NCBI GenBank assembly: GCA_036504055.1
Contig: DASXVU010000012.1
Location: 16,227-80,226, forward strand
Length of the DNA stretch: 64,000 nt
Reading direction: 5' to 3'
Source of the DNA: Methanomassiliicoccales archaeon
GTDB taxonomy: Archaea; Thermoplasmatota; Thermoplasmata; Methanomassiliicoccales; UBA472
The notes under the pieces are model-generated. The model saw only the letters and a program-made list of their open reading frames with translations, had not been told where the DNA came from and did not search any database. Position numbers and translations under genes: made by a program. Below, in pieces: positions 1 through 9,456 of this stretch; position 1 is the first letter of the stretch; every line of letters starts with the position of its first letter.

Positions 1-2
1 AT

Positions 3-1112
3 CTGTTCGAGAGCAAATTCAAGGACTTCATCAGGAGCGAGCATGCCCTGACAACCAACTCCGGTTCCTCGGCCAACCTCCTGGCGGTCACGGCCCTTAC
101 ATCCAAGAAGCTAGGGAATGACCGGTTGAGGAAGGGGGACGAGGTCATCACGGTGGCGGCGGGTTTTCCCACAACGCTCAATCCCATCATCCAGAACGGT
201 CTCGTCCCGGTGTTCGTCGACGTAGGTTTGCCAACATACAACGTTGACCCGGACCTCCTAGAGGGAGCGGTAACCGAAAAGACCAAGGCAATGATCTTCG
301 CCCACACCCTGGGAAATCCATTCGAGATCGACAAGATCGTCGCTTTTGCCGAGGAGCATGATCTATGGCTGGTGGAAGATTGTTGCGATGCCCTCGGTTC
401 CAAGTACGATGCCAGTCCGGTCGGAACGTTCGGCGACATCGGCACGTTCAGCTTCTATCCAGCTCACCACATTACCATGGGGGAGGGCGGTGCAGTGGCC
501 ACAGACGACGATGTTCTGGCCAAGGCCATAGAATCATTCCGGGATTGGGGTCGCGATTGTCATTGCCCCCCCGGACATGACAACACCTGCAGGAACCGTT
601 ACGGCTTCAAATTCGAGAACCTTCCTCAGGGCTATGACCACAAGTATGTCTATTCCGAGGTGGGCTACAACCTGAAGATATCGGATATGCAGGCTGCGGT
701 GGGGCTGTCCCAGATGGAGAAGTTACCCGGTTTCATCCTCAGACGAAAGGAGAACTTCACGAGGTTGCGTTCGTTGCTTGCCGATCTCGAGGGATCGCTT
801 CTTCTGCCGGAGCCGACACAGAAGAGTGAGCCGGCCTGGTTCGGTTTCCCGATATCTGTAAAAGAAGGGTTCGCGGAGAGGAACCGGCTCCTGGAATTCC
901 TCGATCGAAAAAAGATCGGGACCAGGCTGCTGTTCGGGGGCAACCTGACAAAACAACCGTACTTCAAAGATATCGTCCACCGCAAGATCGGCGCTCTTTC
1001 CAACACCGACAAGATAATGAACCAGACGCTATGGTTGGGGGTCTATCCCGGACTGACCGAGGAAATGATCGCGTATGTCAGCGCTTCATTGCACGAATTC
1101 TTCTCGCGTTAA
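3..1112 (+). CDS. rfbH: RfbH/E1-like CDP-4-keto-6-deoxyglucose 3-dehydrase (5' truncated)
   Basis: The reading frame is open from the first bases of the window, so the N-terminus (roughly 65 residues by family length) lies outside; a TTG at 126 is internal because [15 protein letters not shown] PLP-binding sequence precedes it. DegT/DnrJ/EryC1 fold. The lysine that normally binds PLP is replaced by histidine in [13 protein letters not shown], and a C-x-C-x7-C cluster ([12 protein letters not shown]) follows; together these mark the E1 subfamily, which uses PMP and a [2Fe-2S] cluster for C3 deoxygenation of CDP-sugars. It probably makes a 3,6-dideoxyhexose precursor for surface glycans, consistent with the glycosyltransferases and flippases downstream. 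No E3-type reductase partner is seen here. Confidence 0.85.
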   Translation: MFESKFKDFIRSEHALTTNSGSSANLLAVTALTSKKLGNDRLRKGDEVITVAAGFPTTLNPIIQNGLVPVFVDVGLPTYNVDPDLLEGAVTEKTKAMIFAHTLGNPFEIDKIVAFAEEHDLWLVEDCCDALGSKYDASPVGTFGDIGTFSFYPAHHITMGEGGAVATDDDVLAKAIESFRDWGRDCHCPPGHDNTCRNRYGFKFENLPQGYDHKYVYSEVGYNLKISDMQAAVGLSQMEKLPGFILRRKENFTRLRSLLADLEGSLLLPEPTQKSEPAWFGFPISVKEGFAERNRLLEFLDRKKIGTRLLFGGNLTKQPYFKDIVHRKIGALSNTDKIMNQTLWLGVYPGLTEEMIAYVSASLHEFFSR

Positions 1113-1306
1113 CGGTCGGCATAGGATCCGGGACACGAATCGACAATGGCCTTGGAAAAGGCTAAAGGGACGGTCCACGGATGCAAGTGAAAATCGGTCC
1201 CGTCCTGACCAAGACCGGTTGAGACCATCCAATTTGCCGTCATCAAACCATAGATACTTGGACATGTCAGTATTTCCATAAGGCAGGACACCGATTGAGG
1301 AGTAAG
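1113..1306. other. Intergenic stretch, no gene seen
   Basis: About 190 bases between the dehydrase and the first glycosyltransferase. Short frames exist on both strands but have no ribosome-binding site or recognisable protein. Only the GAGGAG at 1297-1302, four bases before the ATG at 1307, can be assigned a role. Confidence 0.5.
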
Positions 1307-2419
1307 ATGCGTATCCTAGTGGTCACCAAGTATTATCATCCAGTCATCGGCGGAGTGGAGACCCTGGTCCGCACGCTGGCTGAACGTCACGTTCTCGCAG
1401 GACACCAATGCACCGTGGTATGCATGGACCATTCCAAGGACTCTGACGAGATCATAAACGGCGTGCATGTCATACGTTTCCATAGGCAGGGTCTCGCCTG
1501 CACCGGTATCCACCTCGGGATAAGGGATTGGCTGATCTCGAACGCCACACCGGACCAATTCGATATCGTGAACATTCATAACTTCCATTCGCCACAGGCA
1601 TTGATGGCTGCTTTCTACTGCCGTGAGCAGGGGCTTCCGTTCGTGTTCACCACGCATTATCACGGACACGGACAGAACAGGAAACGCGATCTCCTTTTCC
1701 GGGTCTATCGCATCTATGGGGCCAACATCTACCGTTGGTCCGAAAAGAATATCTGCGTTTCGAACTTCGAGAAGGAGCTGGTCCAGAACGATTTCCACCT
1801 GCCGGACAGCAGCATCGTCATAGTGCCCAACGGTGGCCGGGATTACCGGAAAGTGGACGTGCCTAGGGAGGGTTCGATACTCTACGTGGGAAGGCTGGTG
1901 AAATACAAGGGAGTGGATCACATACTGTCGGCGATGTCCCTGCTCAAAGGTCAGGGAAAGACCGTTCAGTTAAGGGTCGTCGGAACCGGACCGGAGAAGG
2001 AATCGCTTCTCAGGATGGCCGAAGAGACCGGACTGACTGGACAGATCGTGTGGTTGGAGGGCATAAGCGAAGAACAGCTGAATGCGGAGTACCACAGGGC
2101 CGGTGTCCTGATCCTCCTGTCAACCCTGGAGGCCTACGGTCTGGTAATAGCGGAGGCGTTGAAGTCCGGGACGCCCTGCATTGTGGCCAAGACGTCAGCC
2201 CTCACCGAGTTCACATCCGAACCGGGATGTCTGGGGGTGGAATATCCCCCGGACGCGAAAGAGGTCGCAGCGCTCATAGAGAAGGCACTGCAAGGGGACA
2301 TAAAGGTCGGCCCCCTCAGCGACAAACTGATCTCCTGGCAACAGGTGTCGGATCGATACCTCGACATCTACGGCGAGGCCATTGACGGGTTCCATTCACG
2401 GACCGGCAACGCTCAGTGA
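1307..2419 (+). CDS. GT4-family glycosyltransferase
   Basis: A 370-residue GT-B fold retaining glycosyltransferase. The N-terminal acceptor half carries HPVIGGVETLVRTLA, typical of GT4 enzymes. The C-terminal half has the nucleotide-sugar site (YVGRLVKYKGVDHIL, VVGTGPEK) and the E-x7-E motif EAYGLVIAE near residue 275. The ATG at 1307 is preferred over the TTG at 1295 because GAGGAG sits at 1297-1302 with 4-nt spacing. It is predicted to be cytoplasmic and to build the same glycan as the neighbouring dehydrase and flippases. Donor and acceptor sugars cannot be read from sequence. Confidence 0.85.
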   Translation: MRILVVTKYYHPVIGGVETLVRTLAERHVLAGHQCTVVCMDHSKDSDEIINGVHVIRFHRQGLACTGIHLGIRDWLISNATPDQFDIVNIHNFHSPQALMAAFYCREQGLPFVFTTHYHGHGQNRKRDLLFRVYRIYGANIYRWSEKNICVSNFEKELVQNDFHLPDSSIVIVPNGGRDYRKVDVPREGSILYVGRLVKYKGVDHILSAMSLLKGQGKTVQLRVVGTGPEKESLLRMAEETGLTGQIVWLEGISEEQLNAEYHRAGVLILLSTLEAYGLVIAEALKSGTPCIVAKTSALTEFTSEPGCLGVEYPPDAKEVAALIEKALQGDIKVGPLSDKLISWQQVSDRYLDIYGEAIDGFHSRTGNAQ

Positions 2420-2460
2420 CCTGATGGCGCGGTATCCGATCCGGTCCTTTTCATTTGTCC

Positions 2461-3246
2461 TCAGAGCCCGAGTTCCTCCGCTGCCTCGATCGCCCTCTGT
2501 GCTGAATCACGACCCAACGATCTTACGACATCCTCCCGTTTGTCTAGAATATCCCGGACAAGGACCATGTCCTTCTCCAGTAGCGTCCTGATCTCCGATC
2601 TCTTCAGGTCAAGCATGGTTACTGGGAAGAGATGATACCGTTCGATTAGCTCTTCCAGGCCTCCCTTTTCCGGTTGTCTCCATCCGATCAGTTTCATGCA
2701 GACGCAGTCTGCATACTTCACCACATCGCTGGAGAATCTCGTGTTTGTGACCAGGAAGGGGCACTGCAGATCACTGGAACCGTCAACGTCCAGGAACCTG
2801 CCGTAGGTGTATAATGCGGTCTGGATGCTGCATTTCAGTGACAGAGAGTTATGGAACTTGCATTCCACCATGAAACGCTGATGGTCCTTCTCCATCATGA
2901 CATCGATCTCGTGGGTCACGCACCTGCCCTGGATCGTTTCCCGCACCCTTGCCTCGTAGCCCATCGCCTGGAAGAGCCTGAATATCAATGTCTCGAAGTT
3001 GCGCCCGTCCGGCCCCAGGGCAAGGATGGCCTTCTTCAGCCCAAACCGGGCCGCGGTGCGGGCGTTAAGCATGGTCCGGATATGGCGATAGACCTCCTCC
3101 GTAGTGATGCCATCGTAGAGCCTGGGCAACAACCGGTCGATGATGTCCTCGGCCTCATCGGACGAGGCACCGGCCCTCAATACCGCAACCTTGGTCTTGG
3201 AACGATCGAACTCTTCGATTTGACCGGATCGTTTCGTTACCTTCAC
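2461..3246 (-). CDS. ATP-cone plus Mrr-like restriction endonuclease-fold protein
   Basis: A 261-residue protein on the strand opposite to its glycan neighbours. Residues 1 to about 85 form an ATP-cone (KVTKRSGQIEEFD, GITTEEVYRHI), the nucleotide-sensing domain of ribonucleotide reductases and NrdR. Residues about 95-190 resemble an Mrr/PD-(D/E)xK nuclease: FETLIFRLFQAMGYEA, then EIDVMM and VECKFHN supplying the acidic and lysine residues. The C-terminal helical tail is unassigned. This fusion is known in archaea and bacteria but has no established function; nucleotide-gated DNA cleavage is an inference. No methylase partner is visible. Confidence 0.75.
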   Translation of the reverse strand: MKVTKRSGQIEEFDRSKTKVAVLRAGASSDEAEDIIDRLLPRLYDGITTEEVYRHIRTMLNARTAARFGLKKAILALGPDGRNFETLIFRLFQAMGYEARVRETIQGRCVTHEIDVMMEKDHQRFMVECKFHNSLSLKCSIQTALYTYGRFLDVDGSSDLQCPFLVTNTRFSSDVVKYADCVCMKLIGWRQPEKGGLEELIERYHLFPVTMLDLKRSEIRTLLEKDMVLVRDILDKREDVVRSLGRDSAQRAIEAAEELGL

Positions 3247-3467
3247 ACGCTCACCGAAAGATACGGAGCGATGGCCCGGGATAAATCAGTATTCCCGATT
3301 CGATGGACGTATGTCCCTGGCTGCGGGACCATGTAATTCCCTGGAGCTGTTCATGATCATATACTATCCTGTGTCTGAATATGTTTAGGCTGCCTCCCTT
3401 TGTCCGTTGATTAATAATATCCAATTCGGTATCCCGACCGTTGCAACGTCCAGAGGTATTCGGTGAA
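3247..3467. other. Divergent promoter region between nuclease and flippase
   Basis: About 220 bases between two divergent genes. It contains AT-rich stretches (tgatcatatactat near 3353-3365 and attaataatatcc near 3409-3421) that could be archaeal promoters. No RNA gene or repeat is recognised. Confidence 0.4.
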
Positions 3468-4721
3468 ATGGCCAGGCCGGCCCTGATGATGGCAGTGGCC
3501 ACACTGATCGGCGGAGGATGCGATTATCTCTTCCAATACTTCATGAGCGGAACGATGACGCCGGCCAACTTCTCCGAACTTTCGGCTCTTCTGTCCATGT
3601 TCTACCTGGCGATAGCGCCGGCGCAGGTCATGAGCACCTTCCTGGTGAAACAGACCTCACGCCTTAATGTCCAAGGCAGGAAGAATGAGATCGCCTGGCT
3701 GATCCGAAAGACGATCCTCTATGGGACGATGACCGGGGTCGCTATCGCGGTTGGTATGTTTCTCCTTCTGCCTGAGATATCAAGTTTCATCTACCTGTCG
3801 TCGACGTTCCCGGTTTTCTTGCTCATGGCCGGTGTGATCATCTCGTTGATATCGCCGGTCGGATATGGCACCAGCCAGGGGCTGGAACGGTTCCGGCTCA
3901 ATGCGCTCTACGGCATTACCGGGCCGATCACAAAGCTCGGGATCGGCATCGTCCTGGTCTTCGTCGGGTACGGTATCATGGGCGCGCTCGGGGGAGTGCT
4001 CATCGGTCTGATCCTGGCTTTGACCGCGGCTTTGTATTCTATCCGGGACCTCTTCAGGTTCGAGCCGCTGCCGATACCCCATCCAGAGCTGACTAAGATG
4101 CGTGGGTCGCTCCTGCATGTGATAGTGGCGGTCACCTGTCTGACCATCATGGTGAACGTGGACATCATATTAGCAAGGCAATACCTCGACCAGAACACGG
4201 CCGGGCTGTATGCGGTGTGCTCTCTGCTCGGCAAGATCATACTGTTCCTTCCATCATCGATCAACATCGTGATCTACCCGAAATTGGCCGCCGCCCATGC
4301 CAAGAGATCCGGTACGGTGGGCATGATGCGCCTATCCGTCCTGATCGCACTGGCGGTGACCGGCGTCGTGGTCGCATCCTACTTCCTGTTCCCGAACGAG
4401 ATCCTTCGGCTGCTGTATGGAGGGGACAAATACATCGGTGCCGCGGCTGGATTGGGCATCCTTGGACTGGCCATGGCCCTTCTGGGCATCGCGAATCTGT
4501 TCATGAACTATGGTCTAGCGATCGATTCACGGGTTTACTTGGCCATCATGGTCTTCTTCACGGCATTGCAGGTCGCACTGATAGTGATGTTCCATGATTC
4601 CCTGGTCACCATCGCCCTGGACATGCTTGTGGCCTTCGGCGGGACCACTGTCGCAAGCTGGGCATATATGGAGATTGGATCGAATGGGAAGATCGGTCAG
4701 GGTCGTGCAGGTGTTCGATGA
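3468..4721 (+). CDS. Wzx-like polysaccharide flippase (MOP superfamily)
   Basis: An integral membrane protein of about 417 residues with 12-14 predicted hydrophobic segments, beginning MARPALMMAVATLIGGGCDYLFQ. The repeated glycine-rich helices (LVFVGYGIMGALGGVLIG) and the overall pattern match the polysaccharide-transporter branch of the MOP superfamily, which flips lipid-linked oligosaccharides across the membrane. The ATG at 3468 is chosen because AGAGGT lies about 10 nt upstream; a TTG at 3441 is possible. It is clearly paralogous to the protein at 6011-7279 over its whole length. Confidence 0.8.
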   Translation: MARPALMMAVATLIGGGCDYLFQYFMSGTMTPANFSELSALLSMFYLAIAPAQVMSTFLVKQTSRLNVQGRKNEIAWLIRKTILYGTMTGVAIAVGMFLLLPEISSFIYLSSTFPVFLLMAGVIISLISPVGYGTSQGLERFRLNALYGITGPITKLGIGIVLVFVGYGIMGALGGVLIGLILALTAALYSIRDLFRFEPLPIPHPELTKMRGSLLHVIVAVTCLTIMVNVDIILARQYLDQNTAGLYAVCSLLGKIILFLPSSINIVIYPKLAAAHAKRSGTVGMMRLSVLIALAVTGVVVASYFLFPNEILRLLYGGDKYIGAAAGLGILGLAMALLGIANLFMNYGLAIDSRVYLAIMVFFTALQVALIVMFHDSLVTIALDMLVAFGGTTVASWAYMEIGSNGKIGQGRAGVR

Positions 4722-4763
4722 GGCCTCGACAAAATGCTTTCAACTCAACGGCCATTAATATGA

Positions 4764-5846
4764 TCAAGAACTAGCCGTTTGGTCGCCGTTCGTTCGGAGT
4801 CCTGAATACACGGCGATCGTCTTCTTTGCCCTCGATTGCTCCGAGAAAGTGCTGGCGTATTCCATCGCCTTTTTCTTATCGTAATGCAGGTCGCCCCTAA
4901 GATAGTCCATGACCTTCGTGGCCATATCCTGAGGCGAAGCGCATTTGATGGCGAATCGTACCACCTCCTCCGGTATCATGGCATTCTGGAGGATGAAGAC
5001 GGGAACGCCACATCTCTGTGCCTCGAGGATCCCTAGGCCAAATCCCTCATGTAGCGATGGATAGAGCATTGCCGTCAGTTCATTATATTCCTCGACGATC
5101 TGGCGATCAGGCACCTCACCCTTGAAGATAATTTGTCCAGTCAGGTCTGGGTTTGCAGACATGAGATCAGTGATCGGAGCCACGGGCCCGACCCCGCAGA
5201 TCTTCATTTTCACATCATCGAAGCCCGGGCTCTCATGGATGGTTCTTAGGACTTGGAATAGGGCCGGTAGGTTCTTCCTGGCGGTGAATGGACCGATATA
5301 TCCTATTAGTCTATTCTGCCGCAGTGATCCGTTTTCCGCGAACCGATCGGATATGGCCTGGGGGACGACGACTATCTTGTCATCTTCAGTTCCGTAGCGG
5401 TCTACCAGTTCCTTCTTTGTTTGCTCCGAGATGCAAATGATCCTGTCGGAATAGCTCACCGCGATATCCGTGCAGCAGCGCCAAAAGAGATTGTAGATCG
5501 TATTGACCTTCAGGACACTTCCTCTGTTCAGCTCGAACTTCTCGATATGGTGTATGGTGACGATCTTCTTTCCTCTGATGAATGGAAAGATCAATGCCTG
5601 CGATTCGGATATGGCATGAAAGATCGTGGTTTTGGAACGTCTTCGGAAGATGTTCGATATCGGATATAGCAGATCGTACAGGATAGGCGAGATCCGCGGG
5701 TCGTCCACGAATCGCGGGTCCTTAGGTGCCAGCACATCGAAGTCGATCCCATCCTTCCTGAATCTTTCGATTAAACCGATGGCATAGGCGTCGAATCCGT
5801 TCCGGACCTCATCCGGATAGGTTCTGATCAACAGGACGATCTTCAT
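4764..5846 (-). CDS. GT4-family glycosyltransferase
   Basis: A 360-residue GT-B glycosyltransferase with N-terminal MKIVLLIRTYPDEVRNGFDAYA, the C-terminal donor-site segment YIGPFTARKNLPALFQ, and the E-x7-E motif EGFGLGILE near residue 264. It lies between the two paralogous flippases but on the opposite strand, so the locus is not a single operon. Predicted role: adding a sugar to the lipid-linked surface glycan. Not closely similar to the GT4 at 1307-2419 beyond the family motifs. Confidence 0.82.
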   Translation of the reverse strand: MKIVLLIRTYPDEVRNGFDAYAIGLIERFRKDGIDFDVLAPKDPRFVDDPRISPILYDLLYPISNIFRRRSKTTIFHAISESQALIFPFIRGKKIVTIHHIEKFELNRGSVLKVNTIYNLFWRCCTDIAVSYSDRIICISEQTKKELVDRYGTEDDKIVVVPQAISDRFAENGSLRQNRLIGYIGPFTARKNLPALFQVLRTIHESPGFDDVKMKICGVGPVAPITDLMSANPDLTGQIIFKGEVPDRQIVEEYNELTAMLYPSLHEGFGLGILEAQRCGVPVFILQNAMIPEEVVRFAIKCASPQDMATKVMDYLRGDLHYDKKKAMEYASTFSEQSRAKKTIAVYSGLRTNGDQTASS

Positions 5847-5977
5847 GGGTGCCAGCTACTTTCAGGATAAGGACTCAGGGTTCCTTGCAACTATCAGGAC
5901 ATATGTATTTAGGATTTTGTCAGGTCTTTTGCCAGCAACCATGCGCCCCAATAGAATCACATCCCGGGAAAGAACAA

Positions 5978-5988
5978 ACTTATAAAAT
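5978..5988 (+). promoter_or_regulatory. TATA box for second flippase
   Basis: The AT-rich element ACTTATAAAAT lies about 25-30 nt before the TTG at 6011, the spacing expected for an archaeal TATA box feeding a leaderless or nearly leaderless transcript. This decides the start chosen for the downstream gene. Confidence 0.5.
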
Positions 5989-6010
5989 CGTTACAGACAT
6001 AGACCGAGCA

Positions 6011-7279
6011 TTGTCCTGGAAGCCTTCTGGTAGCGGATTCGCCAAATCGACGATGATATTGTTCGCGGTCACGGTCATCGGTGGTATCGGCAATTACCTG
6101 TACCAGGTGTTCATGCTGAAGTCCCTGACGGTGGAAGAATACGCCGAGCTGGCCGCCGTTCTCTCCCTGTTCTATATCGTGACGATGCCGAACCAGACCG
6201 TGGCAACGATGCTTACGAGGTACTCGTCCAAGTTCATCGCCGAGGGACGCTCGGCGCAGATCTCTTGGCTCTTCCGCCGTTCGATCTGGATATCACTCGC
6301 GGTCAGTTTGGTCATGGTGGCCATCCTTTATGTCACGAGCCCGTGGCTGGTCAGCTATCTGGCTCTCACTTCGGACCTGCCGCTGATGATCATTCTAACT
6401 GGCCTGATCATCTCCATGATGACGCAGGTAGGGTTCGGTCTAGGTCAGGGGCTGCAACGGTTCAATCTGATCTCCCTCCACACGCTCGTCTGGCCGATAG
6501 GCAAGCTATTTTTCGGCATCGTCCTGGTCGTTGTAGGATACGGTGTGGCCGGCGCGATAGGAGGGGTGATGGTCGGGATGGCATTCGGCATGACGATTCT
6601 TTTGATCGGGGTAAGGGACCATCTTTCCCAGCCAGGTGCCCCGATCACCAAGGAAGAGTCTCACTCAATAATGGTCTACCTATTCCCCGTGCTGGTGGCT
6701 GTAATGTGCTATGGCGTGTTGACGAATGTCGACATCTTCCTGGCCAATCACTATCTGGACAAAGGTCAGGCCGGTATCTACTCGACCGTTTCGACGTTGG
6801 CCAAGATCATCCTGTTCCTGCCTGGTGCCATCGGCACGGTCATGTTCCCGAAGATAACGCACGCCCACACGCGGAAGGAGGACACGGTGAAGATCATGAG
6901 GCGGTCCATATTCTGGAACATCGTGCTCTCCGGGTTGGCGGCATTAGCCTTCATCCTTTTGCCAGACATCATCCTCCGACTGCTCTCGAGCGTTTCTGTA
7001 GATAGCTTCTCCATCGCCGAACAGTCATTGCAGGTCCTGGGCATCTCCATGTTGTTCTTCGGACTGGCGAGCCTCTTCATGAACTACGGGCTGGCGACGA
7101 ACAGACACCAGTACATCGCGGTGATCCTTTCATTCACGCTGGTCGAGGTCGTCCTGTTGATGCTCTTCCATTCCTCGCCGGTGGAGATCGCCTACGACAT
7201 GCTCATCGTCAGCCTGTCCATGTGTCTGATCTCCTACGTCTACATGGAGTTCAAATTCCACACCGAGACCACTTACTGA
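6011..7279 (+). CDS. Wzx-like polysaccharide flippase (paralogue)
   Basis: About 422 residues with 12-14 membrane segments, same family as 3468-4721. FAKSTMILFAVTVIGGIGNY aligns with the start of that protein, and VVVGYGVAGAIGGVMVGM with its central motif. The frame is open back to 5849, but the upstream part is not membrane-like and a TATA box at about 5980 points to a start at TTG 6011 (or ATG 6053). Predicted to export lipid-linked oligosaccharides. Two diverged copies in one locus suggest two glycans or an old duplication. Confidence 0.78.
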   Translation: MSWKPSGSGFAKSTMILFAVTVIGGIGNYLYQVFMLKSLTVEEYAELAAVLSLFYIVTMPNQTVATMLTRYSSKFIAEGRSAQISWLFRRSIWISLAVSLVMVAILYVTSPWLVSYLALTSDLPLMIILTGLIISMMTQVGFGLGQGLQRFNLISLHTLVWPIGKLFFGIVLVVVGYGVAGAIGGVMVGMAFGMTILLIGVRDHLSQPGAPITKEESHSIMVYLFPVLVAVMCYGVLTNVDIFLANHYLDKGQAGIYSTVSTLAKIILFLPGAIGTVMFPKITHAHTRKEDTVKIMRRSIFWNIVLSGLAALAFILLPDIILRLLSSVSVDSFSIAEQSLQVLGISMLFFGLASLFMNYGLATNRHQYIAVILSFTLVEVVLLMLFHSSPVEIAYDMLIVSLSMCLISYVYMEFKFHTETTY

Positions 7280-7292
7280 GGGAAATGGAAAG

Positions 7293-7312
7293 AGAGCTAA
7301 AGATGCTCTTTT
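7293..7312 (+). terminator. Hairpin-T terminator after flippase
   Basis: AGAGC (7293-7297) pairs with GCTCT (7305-7309) across a 7-nt loop and runs into a short T stretch 14 nt after the flippase stop codon. Small, so only suggestive. Confidence 0.4.
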
Positions 7313-7526
7313 CGGGTCATCATATCCTTAACATGCGGAATCGGCACGACTCTGTTCGGATCCGATTCCGTTCGAATCGAGAATTGAACGAGATGATAAG
7401 GGAATGAAATATTGTTTATCCCTGGATGCTGGAAGGGCAATCGCTTTCTCTTCTTTTGATTTCTATATAGACCAATGGGTACCTACCGATTGCCATTTCT
7501 AAGAATATCGATGGTTGATTGAATGG
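7313..7526. other. Intergenic, nothing recognised
   Basis: About 210 bases between convergent genes. An AT-rich stretch at 7450-7480 (cttcttttgatttctatatag) could be a promoter remnant, but no gene, tRNA or repeat is seen. Confidence 0.4.
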
Positions 7527-7562
7527 TAAAAAAATCGGCCATCCCTAAAAAGGACGGGCCGG
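7527..7562 (-). terminator. Hairpin plus poly-T terminator
   Basis: On the minus strand a CGGCC/GGCCG stem (7536-7540 with 7557-7561) is followed by about seven Ts (plus-strand A run 7528-7534), directly after the stop codon of the winged-helix gene. Confidence 0.6.
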
Positions 7563-7569
7563 TGACGCT

Positions 7570-8124
7570 TTACTCCGTGGCCCCGACGTTCTTGACCGGG
7601 TTCATGTAACCGCGGAAACGAGGTTCTATGTATTCCTCACCGATCGTCAGGTCCAATGGATTGACCAACAAGGAGAATGCAGTGTTGGTCGGCTCGGTGT
7701 TCAGCTCACGCCTGAAGGACTCACGCTGGTTGTTCTTCCAGGTGACGGTCATCAGGATGACTCCGTTCTTTAGCTCCAGGTTCAATGACTTGAGGATCGA
7801 GGTATAGGTCGATGCCTTACCCCTCCCAGACGTTCGCGAGACCCCTACCTTGGACATCAGCCCGAACGACTCCATCTGATAGACCAGCTTATAGCATGTC
7901 GCAATTGGCAGATTGATCGACGGCGCCATTTCGCTCACCGTCAAACTTCTTCTCGATGTCGCTCCCAGTATGAACAGCACTACCGGATCGATAATAAAAT
8001 GGGCCACAGCTGTCTTGTCCTGCTTGCTCAGGCGACTGATTGCGTCCAGAATCGCGCTGTCCATGTCCAATTCGTATGTATCCCCCACCAAACTTAACCC
8101 CCGTACCGTAATAATGGTGTGCAA
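7570..8124 (-). CDS. Winged-helix transcriptional regulator
   Basis: A protein of 184 residues from TTG 8124, or 164 from the ATG at 8064 (MDSAILDAISRLSKQDKT); the start is unresolved because neither has a good ribosome-binding site. Residues about 48-105 look like a winged helix: LTVSEMAPSINLPIATCYKL for helix-turn-helix, then LMSKVGVSRTSGRGKASTY for the wing. The C-terminal part is unassigned. It stands alone, convergent with the flippase and followed by a strong terminator. Targets are unknown; the nearest candidate is the suf operon upstream of it. Confidence 0.65.
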   Translation of the reverse strand: MHTIITVRGLSLVGDTYELDMDSAILDAISRLSKQDKTAVAHFIIDPVVLFILGATSRRSLTVSEMAPSINLPIATCYKLVYQMESFGLMSKVGVSRTSGRGKASTYTSILKSLNLELKNGVILMTVTWKNNQRESFRRELNTEPTNTAFSLLVNPLDLTIGEEYIEPRFRGYMNPVKNVGATE

Positions 8125-8200
8125 AATAAAGCTTTTGAAAGACTATCGGGTTCCGAGCATCTTGAGCCCCGTTTCACGTCAACTAGCGTACGCAAATCGT

Positions 8201-8232
8201 AAAAAAAGAGTGAAAGGGGAGGATCGTCCTCC
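8201..8232 (-). terminator. Terminator of the suf operon
   Basis: GGAGGA (8218-8223) and TCCTCC (8227-8232) form a perfect 6-bp stem with a 3-nt loop immediately after the sufB stop codon. A run of seven Ts on the minus strand (A run 8201-8207) follows. Confidence 0.65.
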
Positions 8233-8236
8233 GTCC

Positions 8237-9454
8237 TTACATCTTGCCTAGGTCCGCCTGCTGCATAGTGGCATCGATCTCCGCCTTGAGCTGCTCCGGC
8301 AGACCCATGATGCTGACGTCCAGGAATCCTCTTACGATCATTCCCACCGCCTCATCCTCGGATAGGCCGCGGGACATGAGGTACTCGACCTGGTCCTGGG
8401 CGATCTTACCGACGGCCGCCTCGTGGGTCATCTCCACGTCAGGGACGTACGCCTCGAGCTCTGGAATCGCGATCTGGATGCCTTTGTTAAGTATCAGTCC
8501 CTTGCATTCCAGGTGCGCCTTGATGCCGGGGGCCTTTCCGATCAGCTGTCCCCTCGAGATTATCTTGCCTCCGGTCGATACGGTCCTGGAAACGATCTCG
8601 CATCTGGTGTTGGGCGCATTCATTAGCGCTCTTCCGCCCAGGTCCAATTCGCTGCCCGGATGTCCGATGGCGACGGTACTGAACCTTGCCACCGATCCCG
8701 CCCCGTCCATGCGCGTTGTGGGATAGGCCTGGATGGTCCCGACCGGCCTTAGCGCGACATAGTTGGAGATATAGGTCGAGTTCTCCTCCTGCAGCACCAC
8801 CGTCCTTGGACGGACGCCCATCGTCTCTGACCAGTTATGGATCATGGTGAAGGTCAGCTTGGCCCCTTTCTTGATGTAGAATTCGGAGATTCCCAGATGC
8901 AGCGCCCTTTCCACGCCATGGCTGGTGGAACATCCGGTGAGGACCTCCAGTTCTGCCCCTTCCTCGATGATGATTATGTTGTGGACGGTTTGGGCCGCAT
9001 CCTTGCTCTTTACCATCAGGCAGGTCTGCACCGGCAGCTGGACCTTGTGCCCGGCCAAAGCCCGTATGAAATAACCGTCTGCCTCTTCCAGGTATGTTCT
9101 GGCGGTGTACTTGTCCGCGTCGACCGCCACCGCCTTCCAGCTGTAGTCCTTGAGCCAGTCGTGGTTCTTCAACGCCTGCTGGACCGATGAGACCTCCACC
9201 CCGGTCCCCTGGATGGATTCATGGACCACGGTATTGTCCATGAGTACGAACGAACCCGAGCGCCCCTCCCCGCTGGGCATGACGCCTGCGTTCAGCAATG
9301 TCCGGCGGTCGGATTCGCTCAGGGACTCGAGAGACTCAGCCATGGGCATGTCACGCCTGGCCTCCTTGAACTTGTCCAATTCTATGTCCGATCCGAACGT
9401 CGCCTTCTTTCCTTTGGCCTCTTCCGCTTTCTTCTTCAGTGTCTCAGTGGCCAT
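8237..9454 (-). CDS. sufB: SufB/SufD-family Fe-S cluster scaffold
   Basis: A 405-residue protein that partners SufC in the minimal archaeal SufBC (SmsCB) iron-sulfur assembly machine in the cytoplasm. The C-terminal half is the right-handed beta-helix core (RGQLIGKAPGIKAHLECKGL, AYVPDVEMTHEAAVGKI); the conserved THEA histidine region and the YLMSRGLSEDEA helix are present. The start at 9454 (MATETLKKK) has GGGAGG 7 nt upstream and lies 2 nt after the sufC stop; a longer upstream frame is rejected. The Glu/His residues near the C-terminus fit a cluster-binding SufB-type role. Confidence 0.9.
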   Translation of the reverse strand: MATETLKKKAEEAKGKKATFGSDIELDKFKEARRDMPMAESLESLSESDRRTLLNAGVMPSGEGRSGSFVLMDNTVVHESIQGTGVEVSSVQQALKNHDWLKDYSWKAVAVDADKYTARTYLEEADGYFIRALAGHKVQLPVQTCLMVKSKDAAQTVHNIIIIEEGAELEVLTGCSTSHGVERALHLGISEFYIKKGAKLTFTMIHNWSETMGVRPRTVVLQEENSTYISNYVALRPVGTIQAYPTTRMDGAGSVARFSTVAIGHPGSELDLGGRALMNAPNTRCEIVSRTVSTGGKIISRGQLIGKAPGIKAHLECKGLILNKGIQIAIPELEAYVPDVEMTHEAAVGKIAQDQVEYLMSRGLSEDEAVGMIVRGFLDVSIMGLPEQLKAEIDATMQQADLGKM

Positions 9455-9456
9455 GT

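Noticed and set aside
7368..7400. GTTCGAATC resembling a tRNA T-loop
   Set aside because: No acceptor stem, anticodon arm or CCA-proximal pairing could be built around it.
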